Origin: Triparma columacea
Lineage: Eukaryota > Sar > Bolidophyceae > Parmales > Triparmaceae
Length of the DNA: 54,683 nucleotides
Direction of reading: 5' to 3'
Assembly (NCBI GenBank): GCA_030267965.1
Contig: BRYA01000187.1
Span: 1-54,683 of the forward strand
A model generated the notes under the pieces. It was given only the letters and a program-made list of their open reading frames with translations, ran no database searches and was not told the DNA's origin. Shown here piece by piece: positions 11,464-21,918 of the stretch. How positions within the stretch are numbered: the stretch's first letter is position 1; the number at the start of each line of letters is the position of its first letter. The position numbers were made by a program, and so were the translations under genes.

Positions 11464-12711
11464 ATGAGCACACGCACAACATATTATGATGTTATCGTCG
11501 TCGGCGTCGGTGCCCATGGTTCTTCAATCCTTGACTCCCTGGCTCGTCGCAATATATCTGCTCTGGGGATCGAGAAGTACGACATCGCTCACGCTAACGG
11601 AAGCTCGCACGGTAACTCCCGCATATTTCGCACCGCTTATATCGAAGATCCTCGCTATGTCCCACTGCTTAAGCGCTCCCTAACCCTCTGGGAGGACCTC
11701 GACCAATACCGCCAAGAGTGCGACGATATGTCCCCTGCCAAAATCCTCAACATGACTGGGGGTTTGATGATCGGAGACCCGAACAGCGGAGTCGTACAGG
11801 GTACGCTATCAAGCGTCAAGACCCACAACCTTAAGCACAGGATCATGTCGGCAGATGAAATTAGATCCACGTATCCTGTCTTTGCTGTTCGCGACAACGA
11901 AATCGGAATCCTGGACCAAAGTTCAGGTTACATCGTGCCTGAGGCTGCTATCGAAACTCTCGTCCATCGCGCCCTCAAACACGGGGCCACGATCAAAACG
12001 AACACCACGGTAACAAATTGGGAGGAGAAATCAGACGGCACGTTCGTTGTGACCACGGATAAGAATGAAACTTATACTGCAAAGAAGGGCGTCTTAAGTG
12101 TTGGTGCGTGGGCCAACCAGGTTTACGGATTGAGGGAAATCCTGCACGTCGAACGCCGAGTCCTCCACTGGTTCAAGCCAGTCTCCACCAATTCTTTCTC
12201 CTCGATCCCCGTTTGGATTTGGCAGTACGATGGCGGAGAGGGCAAACAAGGCGCAGCCATCTATGGATTTCCCCATCAACCCAATTATCCGCATAGCGAA
12301 GGTGTAAAAATTGCACGCCATGGCCTTGGTGAAGTAGGAAGCGGAGGCACTCGTGACAATTTGAGAACAACCCCGGATGAATTAGACCGTGTCGTCGAGG
12401 AGGGAGAAATTTCTTTAATGCGAGACATAATATCCCCACTTCTCCCCGATCTCGCTGGTGAATCTGTCGCCACTGAGACTTGCATGTATACCATGACTCC
12501 CAACGAGGATTTTCTCGTCGACATGAAAGGATCCGTCGTCTACTGCTCTCCCTGCTCTGGGCATGGCTTTAAAATGGCCACCGTCTTGGGCGAGATCGTC
12601 GCCGACTTAGTTATAACCGGTAAAACAAGTCATGACATCTCCTTCATGAGCATTGATGAGCTGACCAAGGTCAAGGCGGAGGGCGGGGGTTGCGTGTGGA
12701 AAGATAAGTAA
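11464..12711 (+). CDS. FAD-dependent sarcosine/pipecolate oxidase-family amine oxidase
   Basis: Intronless, 415 residues. It opens with a Rossmann FAD-binding strand (VIVVGVGAHGSS; GxGxxG-like), followed by the family block NGSSHGNSRIFR near residue 50. The C-terminal part has ETCMYTMTPNEDF and SGHGFKMA, hallmarks of the monomeric sarcosine oxidase, pipecolate oxidase and N-methyltryptophan oxidase group. In bacterial sarcosine oxidase the Cys of the CMYT-type motif carries covalently bound FAD, and that Cys is kept here. The enzyme would oxidise a secondary or N-methyl amino acid to an imine and release H2O2. The ATG at 11464 was chosen because the frame upstream overlaps the neighbouring promoter and gene. 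No clear PTS1 tail (it ends WKDK) is present, so peroxisomal location is not shown. Confidence 0.85.
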   Translation: MSTRTTYYDVIVVGVGAHGSSILDSLARRNISALGIEKYDIAHANGSSHGNSRIFRTAYIEDPRYVPLLKRSLTLWEDLDQYRQECDDMSPAKILNMTGGLMIGDPNSGVVQGTLSSVKTHNLKHRIMSADEIRSTYPVFAVRDNEIGILDQSSGYIVPEAAIETLVHRALKHGATIKTNTTVTNWEEKSDGTFVVTTDKNETYTAKKGVLSVGAWANQVYGLREILHVERRVLHWFKPVSTNSFSSIPVWIWQYDGGEGKQGAAIYGFPHQPNYPHSEGVKIARHGLGEVGSGGTRDNLRTTPDELDRVVEEGEISLMRDIISPLLPDLAGESVATETCMYTMTPNEDFLVDMKGSVVYCSPCSGHGFKMATVLGEIVADLVITGKTSHDISFMSIDELTKVKAEGGGCVWKDK

Positions 12712-12757
12712 AAACAAAATCAAAACAACATGGAGGAATTCCTATGTACAATTGTAA

Positions 12758-13020
12758 TTATCTTATCTTAACATATGGACCAAAGAACACCAGGACCATG
12801 GCTGCAAATAATCCAATCCAAAGTAAGTTATGCATGTATACAATCGTACATTCTTTGGGGCGGGTGTCTATTATGGTATTCAACACGTGGTTGGTGGACA
12901 GTTGCGCGCGGCGGAATGACCACGAAGGAAAATTCTGCGCCACTCCCGTAGAACCTTGCCAAAAGGTGTCATGGAAAAATTTGGAGTTTTCAGGGGAATC
13001 GCGGAGCCTTTAGAACCCAT
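12758..13020 (-). pseudogene. Possible small membrane-protein gene split over two frames
   Basis: Read from an ATG at 13020, one frame gives MGSKGSAIPLKTPNFSMTPF, then REWRRIFLRGHSAARN, and stops. From about 12890 a second frame gives VLNTIIDTRPKECTIVY and a hydrophobic helix ending FFGPYVKIR before a stop at 12758. The two parts look like one small protein of about 88 residues with a basic N-half and a C-terminal membrane anchor, interrupted by a single-base frame change with no good intron. A sequencing error, a decayed gene or chance are all possible. I do not recognise the family. Confidence 0.25.
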
Positions 13021-13128
13021 GTCGTGTGATCTTGCCTCCTCCACATAAGGCCGCCGCCCTCAAACGGCAACATTTATTCTTGTTCTCTATACTTGCTCAC
13101 CCTTCCTGCTTCCTTGCCCTCCTCACAG

Positions 13129-13752
13129 ATGGCACCCACTTCTTTGCTTACCTACGCTGCCCTGAACGTCACCGTCGCTTCCTCTGACGATCCTCAGCCC
13201 GGAGGTGTTTGCTGGAAGGATTCCTACGGGCGTGGAGTCGGCCGTCCCATCCACTCTTGTCCTTCTGATCAGGAGAAGAACGGCGCCCTCTGCTACCCCC
13301 TGTGCAAGGAGAACTACTACGGGGTTGGACCCGTCTGCTGGGAGAACTGCAAAGACGGGTGGGTCGACGAGGGCGCCCTGTGCAGGAAGGACGGGAGCAT
13401 AGAGACAGTCGCCAAGAAGAGCTACGGACGTGGTGCCGGGTATGTTTTGGGGTGCGATGACGATGAGGAGGAGGACGCCGCTCTTTGCTACGACTTCTGC
13501 AAGGAGGGCTTCTACGGGGTCGGCCCGGTCTGCTGGGAGAGTTGCCCTGAGGAGGAGCCTGTGGACGGGGGGGCGATTTGCTGTGTAGACAAGCAAACGT
13601 GCTCGGACAAAATCCTGGACCTGTCTACAGGCCTTCCCAAGGCAATCATGGAGGGCATCCTGGCGGGAGAGGACCCAGCAGAAATCTCCAAGGCAGTGTA
13701 CGAGGCTCTGACGAGCATCCTCGGCTTTGTCATGTTCAAGTGTAATGCGTGA
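13129..13752 (+). CDS. Cysteine-rich protein with two tandem CWE/YGVGPVC repeats
   Basis: About 207 residues from the ATG at 13129; a C-rich stretch ending in CAG precedes it, so an upstream exon with a signal peptide is possible. Two repeats of about 70 residues each contain SYGRG, ALCYxxC, YGVGPVCWExC and a short acidic loop. The Cys spacing resembles EGF-like extracellular modules that are common in algal and oomycete surface proteins. The last 60 residues are a helical segment without Cys until the final FKCNA. I know no function for this family. The acidic loops (DDDEEEDAA) could bind divalent metal, but that is speculation. Confidence 0.6.
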   Translation: MAPTSLLTYAALNVTVASSDDPQPGGVCWKDSYGRGVGRPIHSCPSDQEKNGALCYPLCKENYYGVGPVCWENCKDGWVDEGALCRKDGSIETVAKKSYGRGAGYVLGCDDDEEEDAALCYDFCKEGFYGVGPVCWESCPEEEPVDGGAICCVDKQTCSDKILDLSTGLPKAIMEGILAGEDPAEISKAVYEALTSILGFVMFKCNA

Positions 13753-13804
13753 AGTGCACTTTCATAAGAAAGTTGGAGTGTGTTGATAAATCTGTGTAAC
13801 TTAA

Positions 13805-14365
13805 TTAGTCGATTCGGTTACGGGCCATGTCGGAATAGGGGTGGGGGCGCTTCCAGCCAATTGGGGGATAGATGTACGCAAGCGCGTAAAACATGCCTGG
13901 GGAAAAGGGGGAGGAGGGGGGAGCAGGGAAAGGTGGGGATAAGGGGGGTGAATAAGGGGGGTGAAGACATTTAACAAGGTTCCGTCCGCTTGCATTCCTG
14001 ATCCCAAGGAGGTACCTATATATATATGGGAATATATATATACTCATCCCTTCTCCCCTTCTCCCCTTCTCCCTACTCCTTTCACCCCACACCTCCCACC
14101 AGTCCTCACCAAACATAGCCATGCAGTGCTTCAAGGGGAGCACCTCGAAGAACCAGAGTAACGGCGCGACAAAGAGCGTTGTCATCCAGGCATTGATGAG
14201 AATGCTCTTGACATCGTGGCCTGTTTTTGATGAAAACATAGTATATTCGTATATTCTGCAAAGTTGTGGAGGAAATTATGTATTTGAAGGGTTAAACTAA
14301 GGTATATCTTACGGAAAATCCAACACCACAGTCGATGAGGTAACCTGGAAGGCCAATTTTTGCAT
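13805..14365 (-). CDS. Small membrane protein, unknown function
   Basis: Three exons (14365-14313, 14255-14110, 13896-13805) join in phase to 96 residues. The join phases are 2 and 1, and the acceptors are TTTGCAG and CCCCAG. There is one strong hydrophobic helix, MTTLFVAPLLWFFEVL, preceded by KTGHDVKSILINA. A second, weaker hydrophobic stretch (MFYALAYIYPP) is followed by the basic tail MARNRID. The GH...APLLWFFEVL pattern faintly recalls DUF962/Mpo1-like membrane proteins, but the protein is too short for that family and I would not assign it. The 227 bases up to the neighbouring start at 14593 are a head-to-head intergenic region. Confidence 0.5.
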
Positions 14366-14592
14366 TAACCAACATGTTGTCATGGGCGACACTTCAGGCA
14401 AACAGAGGAAGACAAGCAATGGGTAGAAAAGGAAACATAACTTGTGATTCTTACACTACACTACAAACGAAGACTCACTTTTGGCGTCGTTTCAAGTCGA
14501 ATTAGTCCTCTTCTTTTTAGCCTCAAATATCTCCTCAAATATCTCCCAATCTCCCAAAGTCCGAACAAATACCTCCTCACAAATATTGCATT

Positions 14593-15119
14593 ATGTTCGC
14601 TGCTACTACACGAGGAGTTGCTAGATTGTCCGTACGCGGAAAGAGGTCTATCGTGGATAACATGAACAAGGTTGAGAGTAAAGTAAGTGTCCTGAGGGTG
14701 GAAAATTGGGGAGGAAAGGAACTTCGGTTCCACAGGTGCACCAACTTTGTTAAGGAGGATTTTGCATCTTTCACTGTCTTTTCAACACATTTGATGGATT
14801 TATACTTTCAATTTACTATTCAATTCCTCTATCGTCCCCTGATAATCACCCCCACTGTCTCTAATCTCAAAATTTCCACACTCCAAACGGTCCCCCACTT
14901 ATCCTACCCATATCCCCCCTCCCCTCCTCCCAGATTGATGCTTCCCGCGCTAAGCAGAACGCAGGAGGAACCTGGCAGGGAGCCGTCAACCCTACCTACC
15001 TCAAGCAGGACGGTGACATGGCTTTTTTTGCCGTTGGCATGGCCCTCATCTCCTTCGCTGGTCTCCGTCTCGCGAACGGGTACTGGCATATGGCCCACGG
15101 CACCGGAAAGATCGAGTAG
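14593..15119 (+). CDS. Small mitochondrial inner-membrane protein, COX7a-like candidate
   Basis: Two exons, 14593-14682 and 14934-15119, give 91 residues. The N-terminus (MFAATTRGVARLSVRGKR) is basic and hydroxylated without acids, typical of a mitochondrial presequence. The second exon encodes NPTYLKQDGD, then one transmembrane helix (MAFFAVGMALISFAGLRL), then NGYWHMAHGTGK. The YLK-x-helix-GTGK arrangement resembles cytochrome c oxidase subunit 7a-like proteins, but small respiratory subunits diverge quickly and other complexes are possible. The 251-base intron is pyrimidine-rich at its 3' end. Confidence 0.55.
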
Positions 15120-15248
15120 GCTCGGGTTTTGAGCTGGTGCGCCGAAAATTGGGGAGTGGGCAAGGTGGGGCGAAGAGTGTTTGGGAAATAAGACAACTCC
15201 CTTAAGGTCCACAACATTTACAATACAAAACATTGTGCGCTTGCGTTC

Positions 15249-16882
15249 CTAGCCCGGCCCTATGGTCGCTTCCTCCTCCTCCCCCCCCACTCCTACCCCT
15301 CCCCCCCCCCTTGCTCCTCCTCCCCCCCTCCCACCGGCTCGTATCCAATCCCCAACCTCCTCCCCCCCCCCCTTTAATATTTCCCAGTGTCCCCCTCCCT
15401 GCTCAACGAATTCCACCTCCATCTCCCTCATGGAGTCTCGAGTTCTTTGGATCTCAGCCGCCTGGTTTATAAGGGGTANNNNNNNNNNNNNNNNNNNNNN
15501 NNNNNNNNNNNNNNNNNNNNNNNNTTCTGAAGCAAGGTGAAAGGAAAAGCACTTCAATGGTACTGTCCCCTCATATCTACCCTCCCCCCTACCCCACCCC
15601 GTGCTCGCTGACAACGCGTTAATATCATCGCTTCGCTCCTCACCCCAACTCTCACCTTCCCGTTCTCTCCAATTACGTCCTCCTCGTACTCCAGCACCAA
15701 AGTCCTCCTCGACTTGTACCCCTTGACAATCGAGTTTGCAATCCCCTTTGCGTCTGGGAATATTTCTCCCCCCTTTCCCACAGCCCCCACAACGTGAGGC
15801 ACCTGCAGGAGCGTCCGGAGGACCTCCGCGCTTAAGGCCTTCCCCTCGTCCGTCTGCACGCTGCCAACCAAGTCGCCTACACTCTGCAGCAGCTCCCTGA
15901 TCTCAGAGGGAACCTTGATCCCATCCCCCCCCCCGACTATTTGTGCAATCACATCATCGCTGGGAACCTGCGGAGGAAGAGCGAAGTAGTAGTCGAAGGA
16001 GTTAGAAAGACATGTTCAAGCTCCAACCCTGCGTTTGTACATCAACCGTGCGTTTAAACTCTAGACCATCCAGTTGAACTCAAACCATCCTGTTGTACTC
16101 AAACTATCCGGTTGTACTCCAACCATCCGGTTGTACTCCAACCCTGCTCTTGTACTTCACTACAACCCTTTCCACTCACCTTCCCAACACTCAGCTGATA
16201 CGAGATCTTCAACAAAGCCTCAATAGTCGGCGTGCCTGGAGAAAGAATTTCCGTCGCTGGCAAAACCAAGTTGTTGTACAGATCCTCATTCCCCACCGAA
16301 TCCGCAATGGTCCTTGTTCCAAAGCCCACAAGCACATTCCCAGCCCTAGGAGTCGCAGGGAACAGGGAGGATATCAGGCACTGCAGCACGGCGCCTAGTG
16401 AGTGTCCAACCCCGTACACGGGGAGCGGGCCGAACTCCTCACTCAGATCCCCCGCGACGTTGCTGAAGGACTCAATGATGGAGTCGCAGGCCTTCAAGTA
16501 ATCAATAGACAGCTGGTAGGGAGTACATATCACCAAAAGATTGGGAGGGAGAGATTCGAAAAACTTTCGATAAATAAGTGGAACGGATCCGACGGCTGAG
16601 AGGACGCGATGAGGAAGTAGTTCATGAACCAGGAGTGAGTCGTTGCTGAGATCATGGGTGAAAGATAGCCCTCAAAGAGAACTGTTTGGCGAAATTTTGC
16701 GCACCTGCACCCCCAATGAAATGGACCACCGCCACCGGGTCCTGCTTTGGCCGAAGTATGTAGTTCTGACCCTCAAGAGTCCATCCCTTCGGAAGAACCG
16801 TTCCACCAGGTGGCACCAGAGGCAGGACCCCTGAAAAAAGGAGTGCGAAAGTGATCCAGGCCCTGAGTTGTACGGCGATCAT
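15249..16882 (-). CDS. DUF1350 alpha/beta-hydrolase-like protein, interrupted by assembly gap
   Basis: Exons 16882-16705, 16595-16180 and 15967-15656 join in frame. A fourth begins at 15526 and runs into the run of Ns; the frame after the gap (REMEVEFVEQGGGHWEI) may be the C-terminus, with an uncertain end near 15249. Diagnostic blocks are VAVVHFIGGA, SVPLIYRKFFESLP, VICTPYQLSID and YGVGHSLGAVLQCL, where GHSLG is the nucleophile elbow of lipase-type hydrolases. These are the conserved steps of DUF1350, a plastid and cyanobacterial family. The N-terminus is hydrophobic (WITFALLFSGVLPL) and could direct the protein through the ER toward the plastid. The substrate is unknown. It starts 100 bases from the + strand gene at 16983. 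Confidence 0.7.
15479..15524. other. Assembly gap (46 Ns)
   Basis: A run of Ns falls inside the probable last exon of the DUF1350 gene. The flanks are C-rich on the + strand (15280-15375), a likely cause of the failed assembly. Confidence 0.99.
16021..16165. repeat. Degenerate tandem repeat inside an intron
   Basis: About seven diverged copies of a unit close to CCATCCGGTTGTACTCCAA lie in the intron 15968-16179 of the DUF1350 gene. The last copies are nearly identical and the first are more diverged, consistent with local slippage. Confidence 0.8.
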
Positions 16883-16982
16883 GTCAAACGTAGTGTTTCG
16901 GAAATTGTGGGGTTATCAAGCAAGAAAACAATCACAAATTTGTTCAACTTTCACCTCATTTTTTGTCCCCCTTCCGCCAGCA
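16883..16982. promoter_or_regulatory. Shared 100-bp head-to-head upstream region
   Basis: The start codons of the DUF1350 gene (-) and the membrane protein gene (+) are only 100 bases apart, so both core promoters must lie here or overlap the coding parts. I see no clear TATA box. Confidence 0.5.
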
Positions 16983-18294
16983 ATGTCAACCCCTGAAAGC
17001 GGTGACGCTGCCCTCTTGGGTCAATACGTGACAATCGGTGAGTACTGATATTTTCCTCGCAACACCTCCTGTTCTTCACTTTACCATTAGTAAACGTTCG
17101 CAGGATTGAAAAGTTCCATTCTTCTCACCCCCCTCAGTGAACACCTCGCGTGCTGATGTGAATGGGACGGTCGGTCTCTGCAAGACGTTCCTCCCTGAGA
17201 AACAGAGGTACGCGATCCACACTTGTTCATCATTGTTTCCTCCCACGGAGGCCATAATGAACCTGAAGGTTGAGAACATATCGCCTGCCGGCATGATGGC
17301 ATGTAAGATTGCGTCCTATAAGATGCAGGCTGTTGATCAATTCAAAGATCCTCAGATGAAAGAGGCCGTCAAGGCCTTTTCTCTCATGTTGAGAGAGGTG
17401 AGTGGAAGCAACGAGCTGCAACCCAACCTCTTTCCAATTCGCTTCTCTCATCGCCCTCGTTGCAGCTTGAGTCCTTCCTGGCGGCCTACGGACTGACCAC
17501 CCGGACGTTCTTTGGCGTCATCTTTGGTCTGCTTTCTGTCCACTTTTACTTCCGAGGCCTCATGAAGACCATGATGCTCTTCTTTCTGATCTACTACCCT
17601 ATCATGTTTGCACTCCCTGACATTAGGATGAAGAAGCCCCCCGTGCAGATCATCCGAAATATTCCCAACAACATAGCAGCGCAAGTCGCTGCCGCAACTG
17701 GAAAGACGATCCCCGTTTGGGCTGTCTCTGGGATGTTTGTCTTAATTTGGGGAATGGGCGCCAAGGTGATCTTCTCGCCCGCCTCAGCGGCAACAGTTGC
17801 TTCCCGCGGTGCCATTCCGGCAGCCGAACTAGACAAGGCTTACGCTATGGGTTTCGACGATGGGTCCGCCGGCAAGGTGAGAGGACAAGGATAGAATCAG
17901 CATCGTAAGGAGGAGGAGCCACGATATTGGCGCACTAAGTTCTCCTTTGTAACCACTTCCCTGCGGCTCAAAGGGACCCTTTACGACATCTACTAACGTA
18001 ATCCTTCGACCCTCCCTCTTACAGCCGTACGGCACCTCTTTTTCTGCCTCCCCCGCCTCCGCCGACGGTGTTTTCGACGACTCCCCTGTCGCCCCACCTG
18101 CGCCCTCGTCTCCGTTCAACTTTTCCAACTTCATGAGCGTCGGACTTCTAGTCAAATTTGTTTACGATGCAGGATCTGACGGGGCCGGGGGCTGGAACCC
18201 AATTTTTATCGTTCCAAACGTCAAGGCCAACCCCATGAAGGCCATGGTGCCTGCTTTCAGCTTGTACCGCATCTTCAAGGCGTTCACGGGCTAA
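16983..18294 (+). CDS. Membrane protein with small beta-domain N-terminus, unknown function
   Basis: Four exons (16983-17037, 17138-17397, 17466-17876, 18025-18294) give 331 residues. The first 70 residues (LLGQYVTIVNTSRADVNG, then ALHT-type strands ending NLKVENISPA) look like the small barrel repeat 'LxGxxVxIxNxxRxDLNG' often linked to MYND or ankyrin proteins. Residues about 110-150 are hydrophobic (FFGVIFGLLSVHFYF, MMLFFLIYYPIMFAL) and a further helix is VWAVSGMFVLIWGMGAKVIF. A soluble tail follows with a Ser/Pro linker and NPIFIVPNVKANPMKAM. Start chosen at the first ATG with a good downstream splice site. Function unknown; organelle location plausible but not shown. Confidence 0.65.
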
Positions 18295-18428
18295 GGCTGA
18301 TTTTGCTTATCGTTGGGCGGGACTCGGTTGAGTGAGAAATCGTGAGACGACGTGAGACTATCGAGAAATTAAATTGTTGAATTCAAATTCATACCCCTAA
18401 ACCCCATTTACCAAATAAAAACACCACC

Positions 18429-20089
18429 CTACATCTTTCCCGCCACCACTCGCTCCACAATAGGAACCTGCATGCCGCTTTCCACCCTCACGATCTCAAC
18501 ATCTCCCTGAAGCTCCATCTTGCTCACTCGCGGTCCGACGTGCGCGGGCTTCCCCTCGAAGCCTAGCTTTTCAAACAGAGCCATGTCCTTCTCGAAGGCC
18601 GGGTTGGCAGTGGTCAGGAGCTGGTCGCCGTTAAAGATGCTGTTAGCCCCCGCAGAGAACATCATGTACTGCTCAGCGTCGCTGAAGCTCAGCCTCCCAG
18701 CGCTCAGCCTAACCATGGTCCTTGGCATGACAATCCTTGCCGTCGCAATCATTCTAGCCATGTCAAAGGCGTCAACTTCGTCGATGTCCTCGTCGTCTCC
18801 AAGAGGGGTTCCCTTGACAGCCACGAGGGCGTTGATGGGAACGCTCTCAGGGTGGACCTCAAGAGTAGCAAGCACGTGCAGGAGGCCAACACGGTCATTC
18901 TGCGGCGAGCGTGCGTTAGTGTCATGGTTTGCCGGTGATATCGGAGACATTGTACTCACCTCGTCCTCGCCCAATCCCAAGATTCCACCGCAGCAGACTG
19001 ACATGCCTGCCTCGCGAACATTCTTGATCGTCTCCAAGCGCTCCTCGTACGAGCGCGTGCTAATGACCTTGGGATAGTGCTCTGGGGAGGTGTCAAGATT
19101 GTGGTTGTAAGCTGACAAGCCAGCCTCCTTCAGCTGACGAGCCTGCTCGGGGTTGAGCATGCCGAGAGTAGCGCAGACCTCCAACCCCATGCCGTTTACA
19201 CCCGAGACCATCTCCAGGATGTGCTTGAATGCATTTTTCTGGAGAGGAGGGGAAGATGAGAAACATGCAAGGGGGGATCGGGGGAAGGCTTCCACCAGGC
19301 TAATAAATACCCCCTCTCTGAAGCCTATCAAAATTATACACTCACCTTTCCTCCGAGTTCGCGCCAGGCAGCACCCATACAGAATCGTGTCGACCCCGCT
19401 TCCTTGGCCCTCTTGGCAGCCTCGAGGACCTCCTGAACCTTCATGGTAGGGGTAGGCTTGACGAACGTTTTGTTGCGAACGCTTTGGCTGCAGTACTTGC
19501 AATCCTCGGTGCAACCCCCCGTCTTGATAGAGAGAAGAGTGCACTGCTGAACCTCTCCAGGGTTCCAATACATTCGGTGGACCGTTGCAGCGCGGTACAT
19601 GAGCTCGTGCATTGGTAGGTTGAAAATTTCAGCTATTTCCTCCTTCTTCCAGTCCGTTCTCACGCTCGATGAGTACCCGGCCATGCTCCTTATCTCATCA
19701 CCAGGGACGGCTGAGGTGATTCGCTCATAGTACTCGTTGGGATGACGCTCTCCAGAATCGCTCAAGGCTGTTGGGGTCTCTTGTTGGTGAGAGACGGTCT
19801 GAGTTGATAAGCTATAGGAGAAGTAGGTGAGGGAGGGGGTGAGATAATAGCCAAGAAACAAACGCCCCTTCGTGACACCACCCTTCACTCCAAAGAAGAG
19901 CACCGATTGCTGAAGGATGCACCTTTCTCTTCTAGTAAGTGGTCGAAGGTCGCGCATTGTGGCCATTGAAACGACAGCCAAATAAACAAAAGCAGGCTAG
20001 GCTCACCATTTTCCCATCGTCGCGCGAGCTGCTGGCCTGAATATGTTTCCCCCAAGGCTCAGGAGGCGTCTGGAGGAGGTGGAAAGCAT
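18429..20089 (-). CDS. bioB: Biotin synthase, mitochondrial
   Basis: Four exons (20089-20007, 19811-19346, 19238-18960, 18899-18429) give 432 residues. The first exon encodes [19 protein letters not shown], a classic mitochondrial presequence; it joins in phase 2 to [10 protein letters not shown]. The radical-SAM cluster motif CTEDCKYC places cysteines at about 128, 132 and 135 (CxxxCxxC). [15 protein letters not shown] and [14 protein letters not shown] are the usual BioB blocks, and the C-terminal RLSAGR holds the Arg associated with the [2Fe-2S] cluster. The enzyme inserts sulfur into dethiobiotin. A 60-base intron (18900-18959) is among the shortest in the window. The next gene upstream on this strand ends at 20365. 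Confidence 0.95.
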
Positions 20090-20364
20090 CGTTCTTGGTC
20101 ACACGGGGGCTTGCGGTACGAAGTTTTGCTGTGTAAGTCAAAAGGGGAGTGTGTAGGGTCCAAAAATATTTCTTGTGTCACAAATATCATGCAAGGGGAA
20201 GCAAGAAGCAAGCCAGTTTTGGGAGGAAAGTGAAGAAATGAGACGCGAAATAAAATGACTTGGGAGAGTCGGTCCTAATGAGCGCTGGTGCCCTGGATAT
20301 TAGTTTATGCGTGATTCTCCCCTTTCCTTCTCCCCCTTGACAAAAACACACACCCTTGAATCCT

Positions 20365-21542
20365 TCAGCACATGCTCTCGTACAAAGACTTGTTGTTGTA
20401 TAGAAGCATACTAACAATGACGTTGATCATGCCCAAGAAGTAGAAGGAACTAAGTTGAGTGCCGAAAATGAACATGGAGAGAAGGCCTGTGAGGACGACA
20501 GACAGGGCGGTGGCGTAACCTTTCAGAACGGCATCCGCAAATTTGAGGACAGCAGCAACGGTGAGTCCTCCTATGGCGGAGTTGAAGACGGAGAGGAACG
20601 CGGGTGTGTTGAAGTTGTACCAGAGTCCGACTTCGCGGATTTTGGAAAAGTCTTTGACGAGAGCCCAGCAGCCAATGATAATGAGGGACGCCGAGGCGAG
20701 CTGGACCTGCATATAGGCGAGGCTGTAGTTGCTCCTGATGTCGTTGTTGCCCCTGACCTTGATCACCTTCTCGGTATAGACGCTAGCGAAGCCGGAGCTG
20801 AGACTGATACCTAGAGTGGCCATAATTCCGGTGGACTTGGAGCTGCAGCAGCGGTGGGAGTTAGGATCGTTGCGTTGGTTTTCGTTGGGGTGAAGAAAGT
20901 CGTCGACGTGCCATCATTCATGTTTGTTCATTCTCACCTGTAATACTTGCTATCCTCGTCAGTTTCTGTCTTCATGTTGCATAGCATGACCCCAGTAGTA
21001 AGGAGGGTCAGGCTCAGGGTCTGGGCCCTGTTGAGCTTGCGCCCCATTAGGACCACCGCAAAGATGGCAGTGGCGAGGAGCTTGGTTTGTACCAGAACCG
21101 AGAAGGCTGAGGCGTCAATGTTAGATAGGGCGACGTACTCTAGCGTCTGCTGGATATTGTAGACGGTCGCCGGAACGCAAAGCAGGATCATGTTTCTGTA
21201 ATCCAGTTGTAAGAACTTCCAGATTTTGGCTAAGGAACCTCCGTCGACGAAGATAATGTAGAGGACGGAGAGGGTTAGCTTGGTCGTCTCTGATCCGATA
21301 ACGGCAGCAGAGTAAAGAATGTCGGGCTTGGACTGCATAGCGTAGCGCATGATGAGGTTCTTGGAGCAGTTCTGAATGGCAAGGAGGAGAAGCACCTTCA
21401 TACCAGCAACCGAAATGGTTCCTGTTGTTGAACTCTGAAGCTTAGCCTCGTTGTTTTTCTTTTCAGAGTCTTCTAGAAGCTTGGTGCTCTCAATGTCGAA
21501 AGACTTCGACGGATTTGCCATGTTGTTACTAGAAGGAGACAT
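20365..21542 (-). CDS. Nucleotide-sugar transporter (SLC35A/UDP-sugar type)
   Basis: Two exons (21542-20938, 20842-20365) give 360 residues with about ten hydrophobic helices. Family features include QNCSKNLIMRYAM after the first helix, VPATVYNIQQTLEYVALSNIDAS, and the C-terminal LKFADAVLKGYATALSVVLTGLLS, the signature of Golgi CMP-sialic acid, UDP-galactose and UDP-GlcNAc transporters. These antiporters bring nucleotide sugars into the Golgi for glycan synthesis. The 43-residue cytosolic N-tail is rich in Ser, Lys and Asn. The sugar specificity cannot be read from the sequence. Confidence 0.9.
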
Positions 21543-21918
21543 CTTGTACCGGTATGCCGGTGTGTTGAAAAAATGGTGGGTCTTCAGATTTCTCTTCTTT
21601 TTAATGCTTGACGTGCACAGAATACGTGTTATAGAGTCAGGCCCTTACTTACTCAGTCGTGACTTTATACGACTTTATTGGCAATCCTTTAGAGATGTCC
21701 TTTGAGAGAAAAGTTGGTTGAATCGAAATGCTGTGTTGTTAATTTCGTTGGCTAACTTCCTGTCAGGGTTTCTAAAATGACAGGATGGTTTAAATATTCC
21801 TAGAAGAGCGGTGTGTTACTTGAGAATTGAGCGTGAGAGTTATTTATGGGCTGGTTCAAGATCCTCCAATTTTTGAGTGGCAAGAAAATCAAGAAGTCGA
21901 AACACAAGGGAATCTGTT

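Noticed and set aside
20090..20364. Additional coding exon upstream of biotin synthase
   Set aside because: The mitochondrial presequence begins at 20089 and no upstream ATG with a matching splice site improves the model.
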